This document shows, in pieces, positions 8,517 through 15,734 of a stretch of 64,000 nt of DNA. This stretch comes from Pseudescherichia sp039594205 (GTDB lineage: Bacteria; Pseudomonadota; Gammaproteobacteria; Enterobacterales; Enterobacteriaceae), in contig JBCNNW010000003.1 of the NCBI GenBank assembly GCA_039594205.1, positions 58,621 through 122,620 on the forward strand, given 5' to 3'. Under the pieces are notes generated by a model. The model was not told the DNA's origin, did not search any database, and saw only the letters and a program-made list of their open reading frames with translations. Every line of letters begins with the position of its first letter. Position 1 is the first letter of the stretch. Position numbers and translations under genes: made by a program.

Positions 8517-8761
8517 CTAGATTTTAAACAAAATGTAAAGAGTTACCTGTCAGCAGTAAAAGGTGTTAAAGTGATGGTATCTGGCTATGACTTAGTCCCT
8601 GACCTGTCCCATTTTGATGCCCCCGAATCGATGCGGGTGCATTCAACTTCAATGAGCTGATTAAGCAGCTCTCCAGTATTTTTATCCAGTCTGATGCGGC
8701 GCGCTCGATAGCGCTTGTGTGCGATGGTTCGCAAGGATTTCTCACGGCATTAGCCACATAG
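8493..8761 (+). pseudogene. Frameshifted coding remnant, family not recognised
   Basis: Two adjacent open segments in different frames read as one protein if a shift near 8637 is repaired. The first (8493-8636) holds VKSYLSAVKGVKVMVSGYDL then VPDLSHFDAPESM. The second (8639-8761) holds FNFNELIKQLSSIFIQSDAA then RSIALVCDGSQGFLTALAT and a stop. The composition is protein-like in both. There is no plausible start, and a TAG closes the first frame upstream. I could not assign a family. The 5' end overlaps the hydrolase-like remnant on the other strand, so at least one of the two readings may be spurious at the edge. Confidence 0.4.
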
Positions 8762-8827
8762 ATAGCAAATTTGAGCAGCTTTATTCGAGGACGAATGGCC
8801 CGCTTGCCAATGCAGTAAAGGCATATT

Positions 8828-9109
8828 ATGAATAAGATAACCCATGAAAATGCTGGGGATACAATCACTCGCCGAATCGTTGTCGAAGCAGAGCATAGCG
8901 CTTCAGCAATTGTTCTACAGCCCGAGTATGCCACGCCGGAAGAGGCGATTGGCGCCATCTCAAGAGATCTGCTTATGTCTGGTAAAAGCTTGACATTTAA
9001 AGAGATTCAGCTGGTATTGATCGTCAGAATGAAGCTGTCATCTGGACAGCTGCAGCAGGCAATTTTGCGCGAGGCGCTGATGCTGGTCACCAATAGATCG
9101 CTATTTTAA
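8828..9109 (+). CDS. Small AriR/YmgB-like regulatory protein
   Basis: A 93-residue product whose C-terminal half (ATPEEAIGAISRDLLMSGKS then LTFKEIQLVLIVRM and REALMLVTN) follows the pattern of the YmgB/AriR/YcgZ family: a hydrophobic helix ending in LxSG, then (N/T)xKxI, then a helix ending R-x-x-LE. These small connector proteins act on biofilm, acid resistance and the Rcs pathway in E. coli. An AAAGG ribosome site precedes the ATG. It is convergent with mesD; an inverted repeat GGCATAG / CTATGCC lies in the gap at 9128-9157. The assignment is by pattern, not by search. Confidence 0.6.
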   Translation: MNKITHENAGDTITRRIVVEAEHSASAIVLQPEYATPEEAIGAISRDLLMSGKSLTFKEIQLVLIVRMKLSSGQLQQAILREALMLVTNRSLF

Positions 9110-9166
9110 TCGCTGGCTCCCGAAACAGGCATAGAGAATCCTGAGATTAACTATGCCGTTGTACCA

Positions 9167-10198
9167 TCACTGACCCAGTAGCTCTTTGCGCACAATCTCT
9201 GCGCCTGCGCTCAGCGCGTTAAGCTTGCCTCTTGCTACCCGGCGTGACAGCGGCGTCATGCCGCAGTTGGTGCAGGGGTAGAGCTTATCGGCATCGACAA
9301 ACTGAAGTGCTTTGCGCAGCGTATCGGCCACCTCCTCCGGCGTCTCAATGGTATTGGTTGCCACATCAATAGCGCCAACCATCACTTTCTTACCGCGAAT
9401 AAGCTCAATAAGCTCCATAGGTACATGGGAGTTTTGACACTCCAGAGAGACAATATCGATAGTAGATTTTTGCAGCTTAGGGAAGATCTCTTCATATTGA
9501 CGCCATTCGGAACCCAGCGTCTTCTTCCAGTCGGTATTGGCTTTGATACCGTAACCATAGCAGATGTGCACGGCCGTTTCGCACTGAAGCCCCTCAATGG
9601 CTCTCTCTAGTGCAGCAATTCCCCAGTCGTTGACCTCGTCAAAAAAGACGTTAAACGCCGGCTCATCAAACTGGATAATATCCACCCCGGCAGCCTCCAG
9701 CTCTTTCGCTTCCTGATTGAGAATTTTGGCAAATTCCCATGCCAGTTTTTCGCGACTTTTATAGTGTCCATCGTAGAGCGTATCGATCATTGTCATTGGC
9801 CCCGGCAAGGCCCACTTAATCGGCCGATCGGTTTGCTGACGTAAGAATTTGGCATCCTCAACAAACACCGGCTTTTGACGGCTCACCTCCCCCACCACGG
9901 ACGGTACGCTTGCATCGTAGCGATTACGGATCCTGACGACTTCACGCTTCTCAAAATCAACGCCGCTCAGGTGCTCAATAAAGGTCGTGACAAAATGCTG
10001 GCGCGTCTGCTCGCCATCGCTGACGATATCAATACCCGCCTGCTCTTGCTCCTGTAGCCCCAGGCGGAGCGCATCCTGCTTGCCCTCCATCAGTTCGTCA
10101 CCCTGCAATTTCCAGGGGGACCACAGGGTCTCAGGCTGAGCAAGCCAGGCCGGTTTCGGTAAGCTGCCCGCGGTGGACGTTGGTAATAATTTCTTCAT
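9167..10198 (-). CDS. mesD: MesD-like core methionine synthase (folate-independent)
   Basis: A 343-residue protein equivalent to the C-terminal catalytic half of cobalamin-independent methionine synthase MetE, with no N-terminal folate half. Zinc ligands are visible as H211 and C213 (HICYGYG), E253 (SLEC) and C312 (TNCGM). It lies 27 bases downstream of a DUF1852 gene. That pairing is the signature of MesD, reported to make methionine from homocysteine without methyl-tetrahydrofolate and to need the DUF1852 protein MesX and oxygen. The methyl donor is not known. The pairing makes this call more likely than a generic MetE-like protein. Confidence 0.82.
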   Translation of the reverse strand: MKKLLPTSTAGSLPKPAWLAQPETLWSPWKLQGDELMEGKQDALRLGLQEQEQAGIDIVSDGEQTRQHFVTTFIEHLSGVDFEKREVVRIRNRYDASVPSVVGEVSRQKPVFVEDAKFLRQQTDRPIKWALPGPMTMIDTLYDGHYKSREKLAWEFAKILNQEAKELEAAGVDIIQFDEPAFNVFFDEVNDWGIAALERAIEGLQCETAVHICYGYGIKANTDWKKTLGSEWRQYEEIFPKLQKSTIDIVSLECQNSHVPMELIELIRGKKVMVGAIDVATNTIETPEEVADTLRKALQFVDADKLYPCTNCGMTPLSRRVARGKLNALSAGAEIVRKELLGQ

Positions 10199-10225
10199 AG
10201 CAGGTGACCTTATATTTTTAGTTAA

Positions 10226-11209
10226 TCAAAGAACGGAATGCGTTGACCATTGCTCAAGGATGGCCTGGTAAGGTTTGATAAAGTGCTCTTCGGTAAACCT
10301 TCCCTGCTCAATAGCTAACCTGCTGCGCTCTTCGCGATCGTAAACAATTTGTGTTAATGAATAGTCCCGGTAGTTGAGGCTCGGCTGATAGATTTTTCCC
10401 GCCGCTGAGTTAGCATTGTAGATCTCAGGCCGGTAGATCTTCTGGAACGTCTCCATGGTGCTGATGGTGCTGATAAGCTCCAGATCGCTGTAGTCACGCA
10501 GGAGATCGCCAGCAAAGTAGAAAGCGAGTGGCGCAACGCTACCCTGCGGCATAAAGTAGCGCACCTGCAGACCCATTTTTGCAAAGTAGCGATCCGTCAG
10601 AGAGGCGCTATCCTGCTGATATTCGATGCCCAATACGGGATGCTCGTTACCCGTCCGGTGGTAGACGTTTTTACTTGATACGCTCAGGCAGATGACAGGC
10701 GCTTTATTAAACTGCTCTTTATAGCAATCTGACTCAACAAACCGCTTAAATATGTTGCCATGCAGATCGCCAAAATTCTCCGGCGTGCTAAAGCCAGTGC
10801 TACTTTTGTTATGTTCGGACAGCAGCACGCTAAAATCGTAGTCGCGAACATAAGACGAAAAGTTATTGCCGACGATGCCCTCAATGCGCTCGTCGGTTTT
10901 ACGATCGACAATATGGGTTTTTAATACTTCAATCACTGGAAAAGCATTGTTTTTGCCTTCGACAGCAATATTCATTTCGACGGAGATAATCTCCAGCCCC
11001 ACCGCATAGCGATCGCCTTTAGGATTATCCCAATGCGCCAGCGAATTAAACCGATTGTTAATCATGGTTAAGGCATTGCGCAGATTCTCCTGACGCTTTT
11101 CCCCCCTCGCTAAATTAGCAAAGTTGGTGGTGATACGCGTGCTCTCGGATGGGTTATAATTCTCGTCAAAGCGGAGGCTCTTCACGTTAAATGTAATCGC
11201 TTTATTCAT
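10226..11209 (-). CDS. mesX: MesX, DUF1852 putative oxygenase partner of MesD
   Basis: A 327-residue DUF1852 protein, recognised by FDENYNPSESTRITTNFANL, GEKRQENLRNALTMINNRFN and AHWDNPKGDRY. MesX is required for MesD activity in genetic studies and is thought to be an oxygenase that supplies the methyl group; the chemistry is unresolved. The open frame extends to a TTG at 11227 and an ATG at 11215; ATG 11209 (MNKAITFNVKSLRFDENY) is preferred by similarity to remembered family members. A MetR-type palindrome lies 88 bases upstream. The gene looks more A+T rich than the flanking core genes, consistent with transfer. Confidence 0.82.
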   Translation of the reverse strand: MNKAITFNVKSLRFDENYNPSESTRITTNFANLARGEKRQENLRNALTMINNRFNSLAHWDNPKGDRYAVGLEIISVEMNIAVEGKNNAFPVIEVLKTHIVDRKTDERIEGIVGNNFSSYVRDYDFSVLLSEHNKSSTGFSTPENFGDLHGNIFKRFVESDCYKEQFNKAPVICLSVSSKNVYHRTGNEHPVLGIEYQQDSASLTDRYFAKMGLQVRYFMPQGSVAPLAFYFAGDLLRDYSDLELISTISTMETFQKIYRPEIYNANSAAGKIYQPSLNYRDYSLTQIVYDREERSRLAIEQGRFTEEHFIKPYQAILEQWSTHSVL

Positions 11210-11296
11210 CGTCATCTTTATGATCAATTGTTAATAGCATGATCACTTTATGCCTGAGTCATGGCGTGAATAAAAGTGATTTAATTTCATTCAACA

Positions 11297-11309
11297 TGAA
11301 GAACCTTCA
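11297..11309. promoter_or_regulatory. MetR-type binding site upstream of mesX
   Basis: TGAAGAACCTTCA is an exact match to the MetR consensus TGAA-N5-TTCA. It lies 88 bases upstream of the chosen mesX start. MetR, with homocysteine, activates metE and metH in enterobacteria, so control of a third methionine synthase is plausible. No -35/-10 pair was confidently placed. Confidence 0.6.
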
Positions 11310-11337
11310 TGATCGTCTGCAAACGTGTGTATTTTTC

Positions 11338-11667
11338 TCAGGCAAGCTTGATAAGCACCACGCCGGTAGTCAGCAGAGCCACGCCCAGCCAGCCAATACG
11401 ATTCAGCCTTTGGCCAAACAGGATCCAACCTGCTACGACGGTGGCAACCAGACCGAAGCTGCCCCACAGCGCATAGGCAACCGACAGGTCGATCCCTTTT
11501 ACCGCCTGTGACAGCGCACTAAACGCTGCCAGCACGGCGATCAGCGACAGCACGCCGTGTAGCGGCCGACGAAACCCATTAGAATATTTAAGAAAAATGT
11601 TCGCGACGATTTCAAGACCTATCGCCAGTGCCAGCCAGGCAACATGCACTGTATTAAGCGTAGTCAT
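11338..11667 (-). CDS. mdtI: MdtI, SMR-family spermidine exporter subunit
   Basis: A 109-residue small multidrug resistance protein with four membrane helices. VHVAWLALAIGLEIVANIFL, KGIDLSVAYALWGSFG and GWILFGQRLNR match E. coli MdtI closely, and the length is identical. MdtI pairs with MdtJ to export spermidine. The start follows AAGGAGC and overlaps the end of mdtJ by 14 bases. In E. coli the mdtJI operon lies elsewhere on the chromosome; here it sits in the ybaL-gsk accessory block. Confidence 0.9.
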   Translation of the reverse strand: MTTLNTVHVAWLALAIGLEIVANIFLKYSNGFRRPLHGVLSLIAVLAAFSALSQAVKGIDLSVAYALWGSFGLVATVVAGWILFGQRLNRIGWLGVALLTTGVVLIKLA

Positions 11668-12004
11668 GCTGCTGCTCCTTACGCGTCAGCGTACCGGATT
11701 TAATCAGCGCAACGCCGGTAACAAGGGTGATCAGGCCCGCGATTTTCATCGCCGATAAGGATTCACCGAACAGCAGCACGCTGAACAGGGTAATAAACAG
11801 AATACCCAGCCCTTCCCAGATGGCATACGCCACGCCCAGGGCGATACGTTTTACAGCAAACGATAAGAAAATGTAGGAAAGCGCGATCATCATCAGCATA
11901 AAAATGAATCCGGCCTTGTCATCATTGACGCTTGCCCATTTCATCGACAGCGTACCAACTATTTCGGCCGCAATTGCCATAATTAATAATAACCAATAGC
12001 GCAT
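11654..12004 (-). CDS. mdtJ: MdtJ, SMR-family spermidine exporter subunit
   Basis: A 116-residue SMR protein with four helices, containing the family glutamate in AAEIVGTLSMKWASV and the stretch KRIALGVAYAIWEGLGILFI, nearly as in E. coli MdtJ (121 residues). The frame is open 13 codons further upstream, but ATG at 12004 follows AGGAGAG and aligns with the E. coli start. It forms a heteromeric spermidine exporter with MdtI. A 32-residue leader peptide gene lies 94 bases upstream. Confidence 0.9.
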   Translation of the reverse strand: MRYWLLLIMAIAAEIVGTLSMKWASVNDDKAGFIFMLMMIALSYIFLSFAVKRIALGVAYAIWEGLGILFITLFSVLLFGESLSAMKIAGLITLVTGVALIKSGTLTRKEQQHDYA

Positions 12005-12098
12005 AATTTCTCTCCTGATGAGAAACAGATAGCCGCCACGCAAAATAAGCGCGCTGGCAGAGTTAAATTAAATTTTCAGAGACAAGGAGAGAACGGAT

Positions 12099-12197
12099 CT
12101 ATAGCGCAGAACGCCAGTGCCGATCGCGAATGGAACAGCGGGATAGCAGGTCAAAAAAGGAGTGGAATATCATCATGGTTGCGAACATCTTGTTCAT
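12099..12197 (-). CDS. mdtU: MdtU-like leader peptide of mdtJI
   Basis: A 32-codon frame encodes MNKMFATMMIFHSFFDLLSR then CSIRDRHWRSAL and stops 94 bases before mdtJ. In E. coli and Salmonella a leader ORF of about 34 codons, mdtU, lies ahead of mdtJI, and its translation controls expression of the pump in response to spermidine. Size, position and orientation fit; I compared no reference sequence. The ribosome site is weak. Two internal ATGs in the first nine codons are alternative starts. Confidence 0.65.
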   Translation of the reverse strand: MNKMFATMMIFHSFFDLLSRCSIRDRHWRSAL

Positions 12198-12364
12198 AAT
12201 TTTACAACTTATCCACGTTGTTGCTTTTCCTCAGTGTGGATTGAAAATTGTCCTCGGTAGTTAAACACGGCCTTATTCTGGCATAATCCCACTCTATTTA
12301 TCGGGATTTTTTCATTTCTTTACGTTGCCTGTAAATAAGGTGTACGTGTTTAACAGAGAAATTT

Positions 12365-12385
12365 AAGCCCGCCAGCGGCGGGCTT
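12365..12385 (-). terminator. Terminator of gsk
   Basis: A nine-base stem AAGCCCGCC / GGCGGGCTT with a three-base loop lies four bases past the gsk stop on the minus strand and runs into TAAATTT. Confidence 0.75.
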
Positions 12386-12389
12386 GCGA

Positions 12390-13694
12390 TTAACGCTCCC
12401 AGTAGGCCTCTTCAAGGCTATCTTCCCGCTCCGGCAGTCCGCGCGTCAGGCGCGGTGAGTGCTGGTTCAGTACCTGGTAGCTGACGCGGTTAGCATATTT
12501 ACACACCTGCGCCAGCGACGAGTAGGTCAGCCAGACATAGTTATGCTTGCTGGAGTTCGGCACATTGCTGCGGTGGAAGTTATTGGCCGTAATATCATGC
12601 AGCAGCGCGGCCAGCGCACCATCGCCTGCGCCGTTGGTGTTCATGATCTTCTCTGGCCCGCCCATGTACGGCGCAATGTGGGAGAAGATACGCAGCGGCT
12701 GCTCACAGTCCTGGTGACGCATGGCCCGGCTAAACTCATACTGGTTAAACTCGGCGATGGCCCCCGGCAGCAGCGGATGCTGGGTTTTACGCTTCGCCGA
12801 CTCCTCGGTAAAGCCAGCCATATACAGCCCCACCGGACCGGCGGTGCAGAGCACAAGGTCAACCCAGTCCAGCGCCTTATCGCAGGCCAGCAGCGGATCG
12901 CTCACTCCGGTCAGCGCCTCGGCCTCCTCCTCATTCATCGCCAGGATTGAGACGTTCTCCTTAAGGAAGTCGCGCCACCACGTCGGATTATCGGCGATCA
13001 CGTATTTAGTGCCGAGGGTCAGCACCACCGGTACGTTATGCTTTTTGGCGTACTCCACCGCTTTCATGGTCGCCTCACGCATCGGTTCGCCCGGCTTACA
13101 GCGCACCAGGTAGGAGGAGAGTACCAGCGCGGAGGATCCAGCAATCACCGACTCGGGGATGCTCTCCGGACGCAGCTGGTTCATATAGCCAGGGCTTATA
13201 GCAAAGGTGCGCTCCCCCGCCTCGCCAATCAGTGTAAAGCAGCGACCAATGGGACCATCAACGCCCTGCAGGTAGTTGAGGTCGGTACGGCTGGAGGTGT
13301 TACACAGGTAGCGATAGGCGTAGCCGCCGATTTCAACGTTACTGCACATCACGCCCAATAGTACCGAGCGGTCGTCTGCCAGCACGGAGTAGTTGTGCAT
13401 GGTATTACCGATGGTGCCGCCGGCAAACTGGTGGGTGATGAGGTTGTCGCGGACCAGCTCTTTATAGAGCGCGTCGGCGGCCTCGTCGCTGATGATCAGC
13501 GAGTGCCCGGCGCTGAGGGCATAGCGCTCGATAAACGCGTCGTTCACCTTCGCTTCAATATCCACCAGCGTTTGATCGATGCCGACCACCCATGAGGCGC
13601 TGGCGTCGCTCTCCGGCTGGATCTGCTGCAACAGCGGATCGCGGGCGTTAACGGGGAAATAGTGTTTGGACTTGCGTTTACCGGGGAATTTCAT
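12390..13694 (-). CDS. gsk: Gsk, inosine-guanosine kinase
   Basis: A PfkB/ribokinase family enzyme of 434 residues, the same length as E. coli Gsk. It phosphorylates guanosine and inosine with ATP in purine salvage. Near the C-terminus NTNGAGDGALAALLHD is the PfkB signature, with the catalytic aspartate in GAGD. FAGGTIGNTMHNYSVL near the N-terminus contributes to nucleoside binding. It is 64 bases downstream of hemH on the same strand. Confidence 0.96.
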   Translation of the reverse strand: MKFPGKRKSKHYFPVNARDPLLQQIQPESDASASWVVGIDQTLVDIEAKVNDAFIERYALSAGHSLIISDEAADALYKELVRDNLITHQFAGGTIGNTMHNYSVLADDRSVLLGVMCSNVEIGGYAYRYLCNTSSRTDLNYLQGVDGPIGRCFTLIGEAGERTFAISPGYMNQLRPESIPESVIAGSSALVLSSYLVRCKPGEPMREATMKAVEYAKKHNVPVVLTLGTKYVIADNPTWWRDFLKENVSILAMNEEEAEALTGVSDPLLACDKALDWVDLVLCTAGPVGLYMAGFTEESAKRKTQHPLLPGAIAEFNQYEFSRAMRHQDCEQPLRIFSHIAPYMGGPEKIMNTNGAGDGALAALLHDITANNFHRSNVPNSSKHNYVWLTYSSLAQVCKYANRVSYQVLNQHSPRLTRGLPEREDSLEEAYWER

Positions 13695-13758
13695 TCGCGT
13701 TAATTATGAATAACCAATTGGGCCGGGAATGGTAGCACACTCCCGGCACCGGACGCGA

Positions 13759-14721
13759 TTAGCGGTAAGGGGCTGTCAGGTCAAGCATCATGTCGATATG
13801 ATCGGCGGAATCATTAAGCGCAGGAATGTATTCATATTTCTCGCCGCCTGCTTCAAGGAAAAATTCCCGGTTCTGTACCGCGATCTCCTCCAGGGTCTCC
13901 AGGCAGTCGGCGGAAAAGCCCGGACAGATAACCTGAATGTGCTTTACCCCCTTCTCACCGAGCATCTTTAGCGTCTCATCGGTATAAGGCGTCAGCCATG
14001 GCTCGCGGCCAAAGCGCGACTGGAAGGTCATCATTACCTTCTCCGGCGGCACACCGAGGGCGGAGACCAGCTCACGGGTAGTATCGCGGCAGCGCTGCGG
14101 ATAGACATCCCCCTCTTCCGCATAGCGCTGGGGGATGCCGTGATAGGAGAGCAGAAGCAGATCTGGCTCGCCGTGGCGGGCGAAAGAGGCGCGTACGCTG
14201 TTGGCCAGCGCGTTGATGTAGGCCGGGTTATCGGCATAGTCACGGATCAGTGAGATGCCGGGGATACTACGTTTGCGTTGCAGAATACGTCCCAGCTCGT
14301 CCCAGACCGCGGCTACGGTTGAGCAGGAGTATTGCGGGTAGAGCGGCAGGACCACGATATGCTCCACGCCCTGGGAGAGCAGATCGTCCACCGCGCTCTC
14401 CAGCGAGGGTGAACCATAGCTCATGCCCAGCGACACCGGCACGTCGGCCAGCCGGGCGGCCAGCGCCTGCTGCTGACGGCGGCTATAGACCATCAGCGGT
14501 GAGCCCTCTTCCATCCATACGGATTGATAGAGCTTCGCCACACGCGGCGAACGAATCGGCAGGATCGCGCCGCGCAGCAGGGGCCACCAGAGCAGGCGCG
14601 GGGCATCCACTACGCGCCGATCGCTTAAAAACTGGCGAAGATAGCGTTTGACCGCTGCGGGGGTGGGAGCATCGGGGGTGCCCAGATTCGCCAGCAGGAT
14701 GCCGGTTTTCGCCTGACTCAT
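13759..14721 (-). CDS. hemH: HemH, ferrochelatase
   Basis: HemH inserts ferrous iron into protoporphyrin IX, the last step of heme synthesis. The 320-residue chain has LLSYHGIPQRY (the metal-binding histidine region) and the glutamate of CLETLEEIA, both family hallmarks. The frame is open 51 codons further upstream, but ATG at 14721 (MSQAKTGILLANLGTPDAPT) aligns with the E. coli start and gives the same length. It lies between adk and gsk, as in E. coli. Confidence 0.96.
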   Translation of the reverse strand: MSQAKTGILLANLGTPDAPTPAAVKRYLRQFLSDRRVVDAPRLLWWPLLRGAILPIRSPRVAKLYQSVWMEEGSPLMVYSRRQQQALAARLADVPVSLGMSYGSPSLESAVDDLLSQGVEHIVVLPLYPQYSCSTVAAVWDELGRILQRKRSIPGISLIRDYADNPAYINALANSVRASFARHGEPDLLLLSYHGIPQRYAEEGDVYPQRCRDTTRELVSALGVPPEKVMMTFQSRFGREPWLTPYTDETLKMLGEKGVKHIQVICPGFSADCLETLEEIAVQNREFFLEAGGEKYEYIPALNDSADHIDMMLDLTAPYR

Positions 14722-14889
14722 TCGCGCCTCATTTTCATTTAAGCTTGAGAAAATATTACTTGTGAGAATAGTACCTGTGAGAATTGTAACTGAAACGGGC
14801 GTAAACGAAACCCATTGCTGCGAAAGGGAAAAGCTTGGAGGAGGATGAGAGAGAAATGTCCCCGGCGCAGGCACCGGGGAAAAGCAGGA

Positions 14890-15534
14890 TTAACCGAGGA
14901 TCTTTTCCAGTTCGGCACGAACGGCGCTGACGGCCTGGGTGCCATCAACCTTCGCATATTTGGTGTTGCCAGCTTCGGCTTCTTTCTGGTAGTAGCCGAT
15001 CAGCGGCGCAGTCAGCTGATGGTACTCCACCAGGCGCTTACGCACGGTCTCTTCCTGATCGTCTTTACGGGTGCTCAGCGCTTCACCGGTCACGTCGTCT
15101 TTACCTTCCACCTTCGGCGGATTGTATTTGATGTGGTAGACGCGGCCAGAGGCAGCGTGCACGCGACGGCCTACGATGCGATCGACGATCAGATCGTCCG
15201 GCACATCGAACTCCAGCACGTAGTCAACGTTGATACCCGCTTCCTTCATTGCATCAGCCTGAGGAATAGTGCGCGGGAAACCGTCCAGCAGGAAGCCGTT
15301 ACGGCAATCTTCCTGGGCGATACGCTCTTTTACCAGCGCGATTACCAGCTCGTCAGTCACCAGTTTACCGGCATCCATGATGTCTTTTGCCTGTTTGCCC
15401 AGCTCGCTGCCAGATTTAACCGCGGCGCGCAGCATGTCACCGGTGGAGATCTGCGGAATACCGTATTTCTCCATGATGAACTGAGCCTGAGTGCCTTTAC
15501 CTGCGCCCGGAGCGCCGAGCAAAATGATACGCAT
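14890..15534 (-). CDS. adk: Adk, adenylate kinase
   Basis: A 214-residue enzyme converting ATP and AMP to two ADP. The P-loop is GAPGAGKGTQ at residue 7, followed by the AMP-binding segment QISTGDMLRAAVKSG and the DGFPRTIPQA motif. The LID (VGRRVHAASGRVYHIKYN) lacks zinc cysteines, as in other enterobacterial enzymes. Length and position next to htpG and hemH match E. coli. Confidence 0.97.
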   Translation of the reverse strand: MRIILLGAPGAGKGTQAQFIMEKYGIPQISTGDMLRAAVKSGSELGKQAKDIMDAGKLVTDELVIALVKERIAQEDCRNGFLLDGFPRTIPQADAMKEAGINVDYVLEFDVPDDLIVDRIVGRRVHAASGRVYHIKYNPPKVEGKDDVTGEALSTRKDDQEETVRKRLVEYHQLTAPLIGYYQKEAEAGNTKYAKVDGTQAVSAVRAELEKILG

Positions 15535-15734
15535 TGCGTAATTCCTCTACGTTTAAATTTTTATACCCAGATAATTAATGACAGGTATACAACGTTGTTT
15601 GAAGCGAAAACCATACCACTAAAGTCAGTATCACCACAAGGAAGCGAGGCTTATGCAGGCGGGTTCGGCGGGAAGTTGAGCAGCTGAATCGTTCCCTCCT
15701 GCCGGGGGGCAAGAGGGAACGGTGCGATGAGCGA

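Noticed and set aside
5054..12360. Prophage or integrative element carrying the methionine block
   Set aside because: No integrase, transposase or tRNA attachment site is visible; only the ybaL-tail repeat and gene remnants hint at past recombination.
14815..15687. 290-codon plus-strand frame across adk
   Set aside because: Lies opposite adk with no ribosome site or motif of its own.
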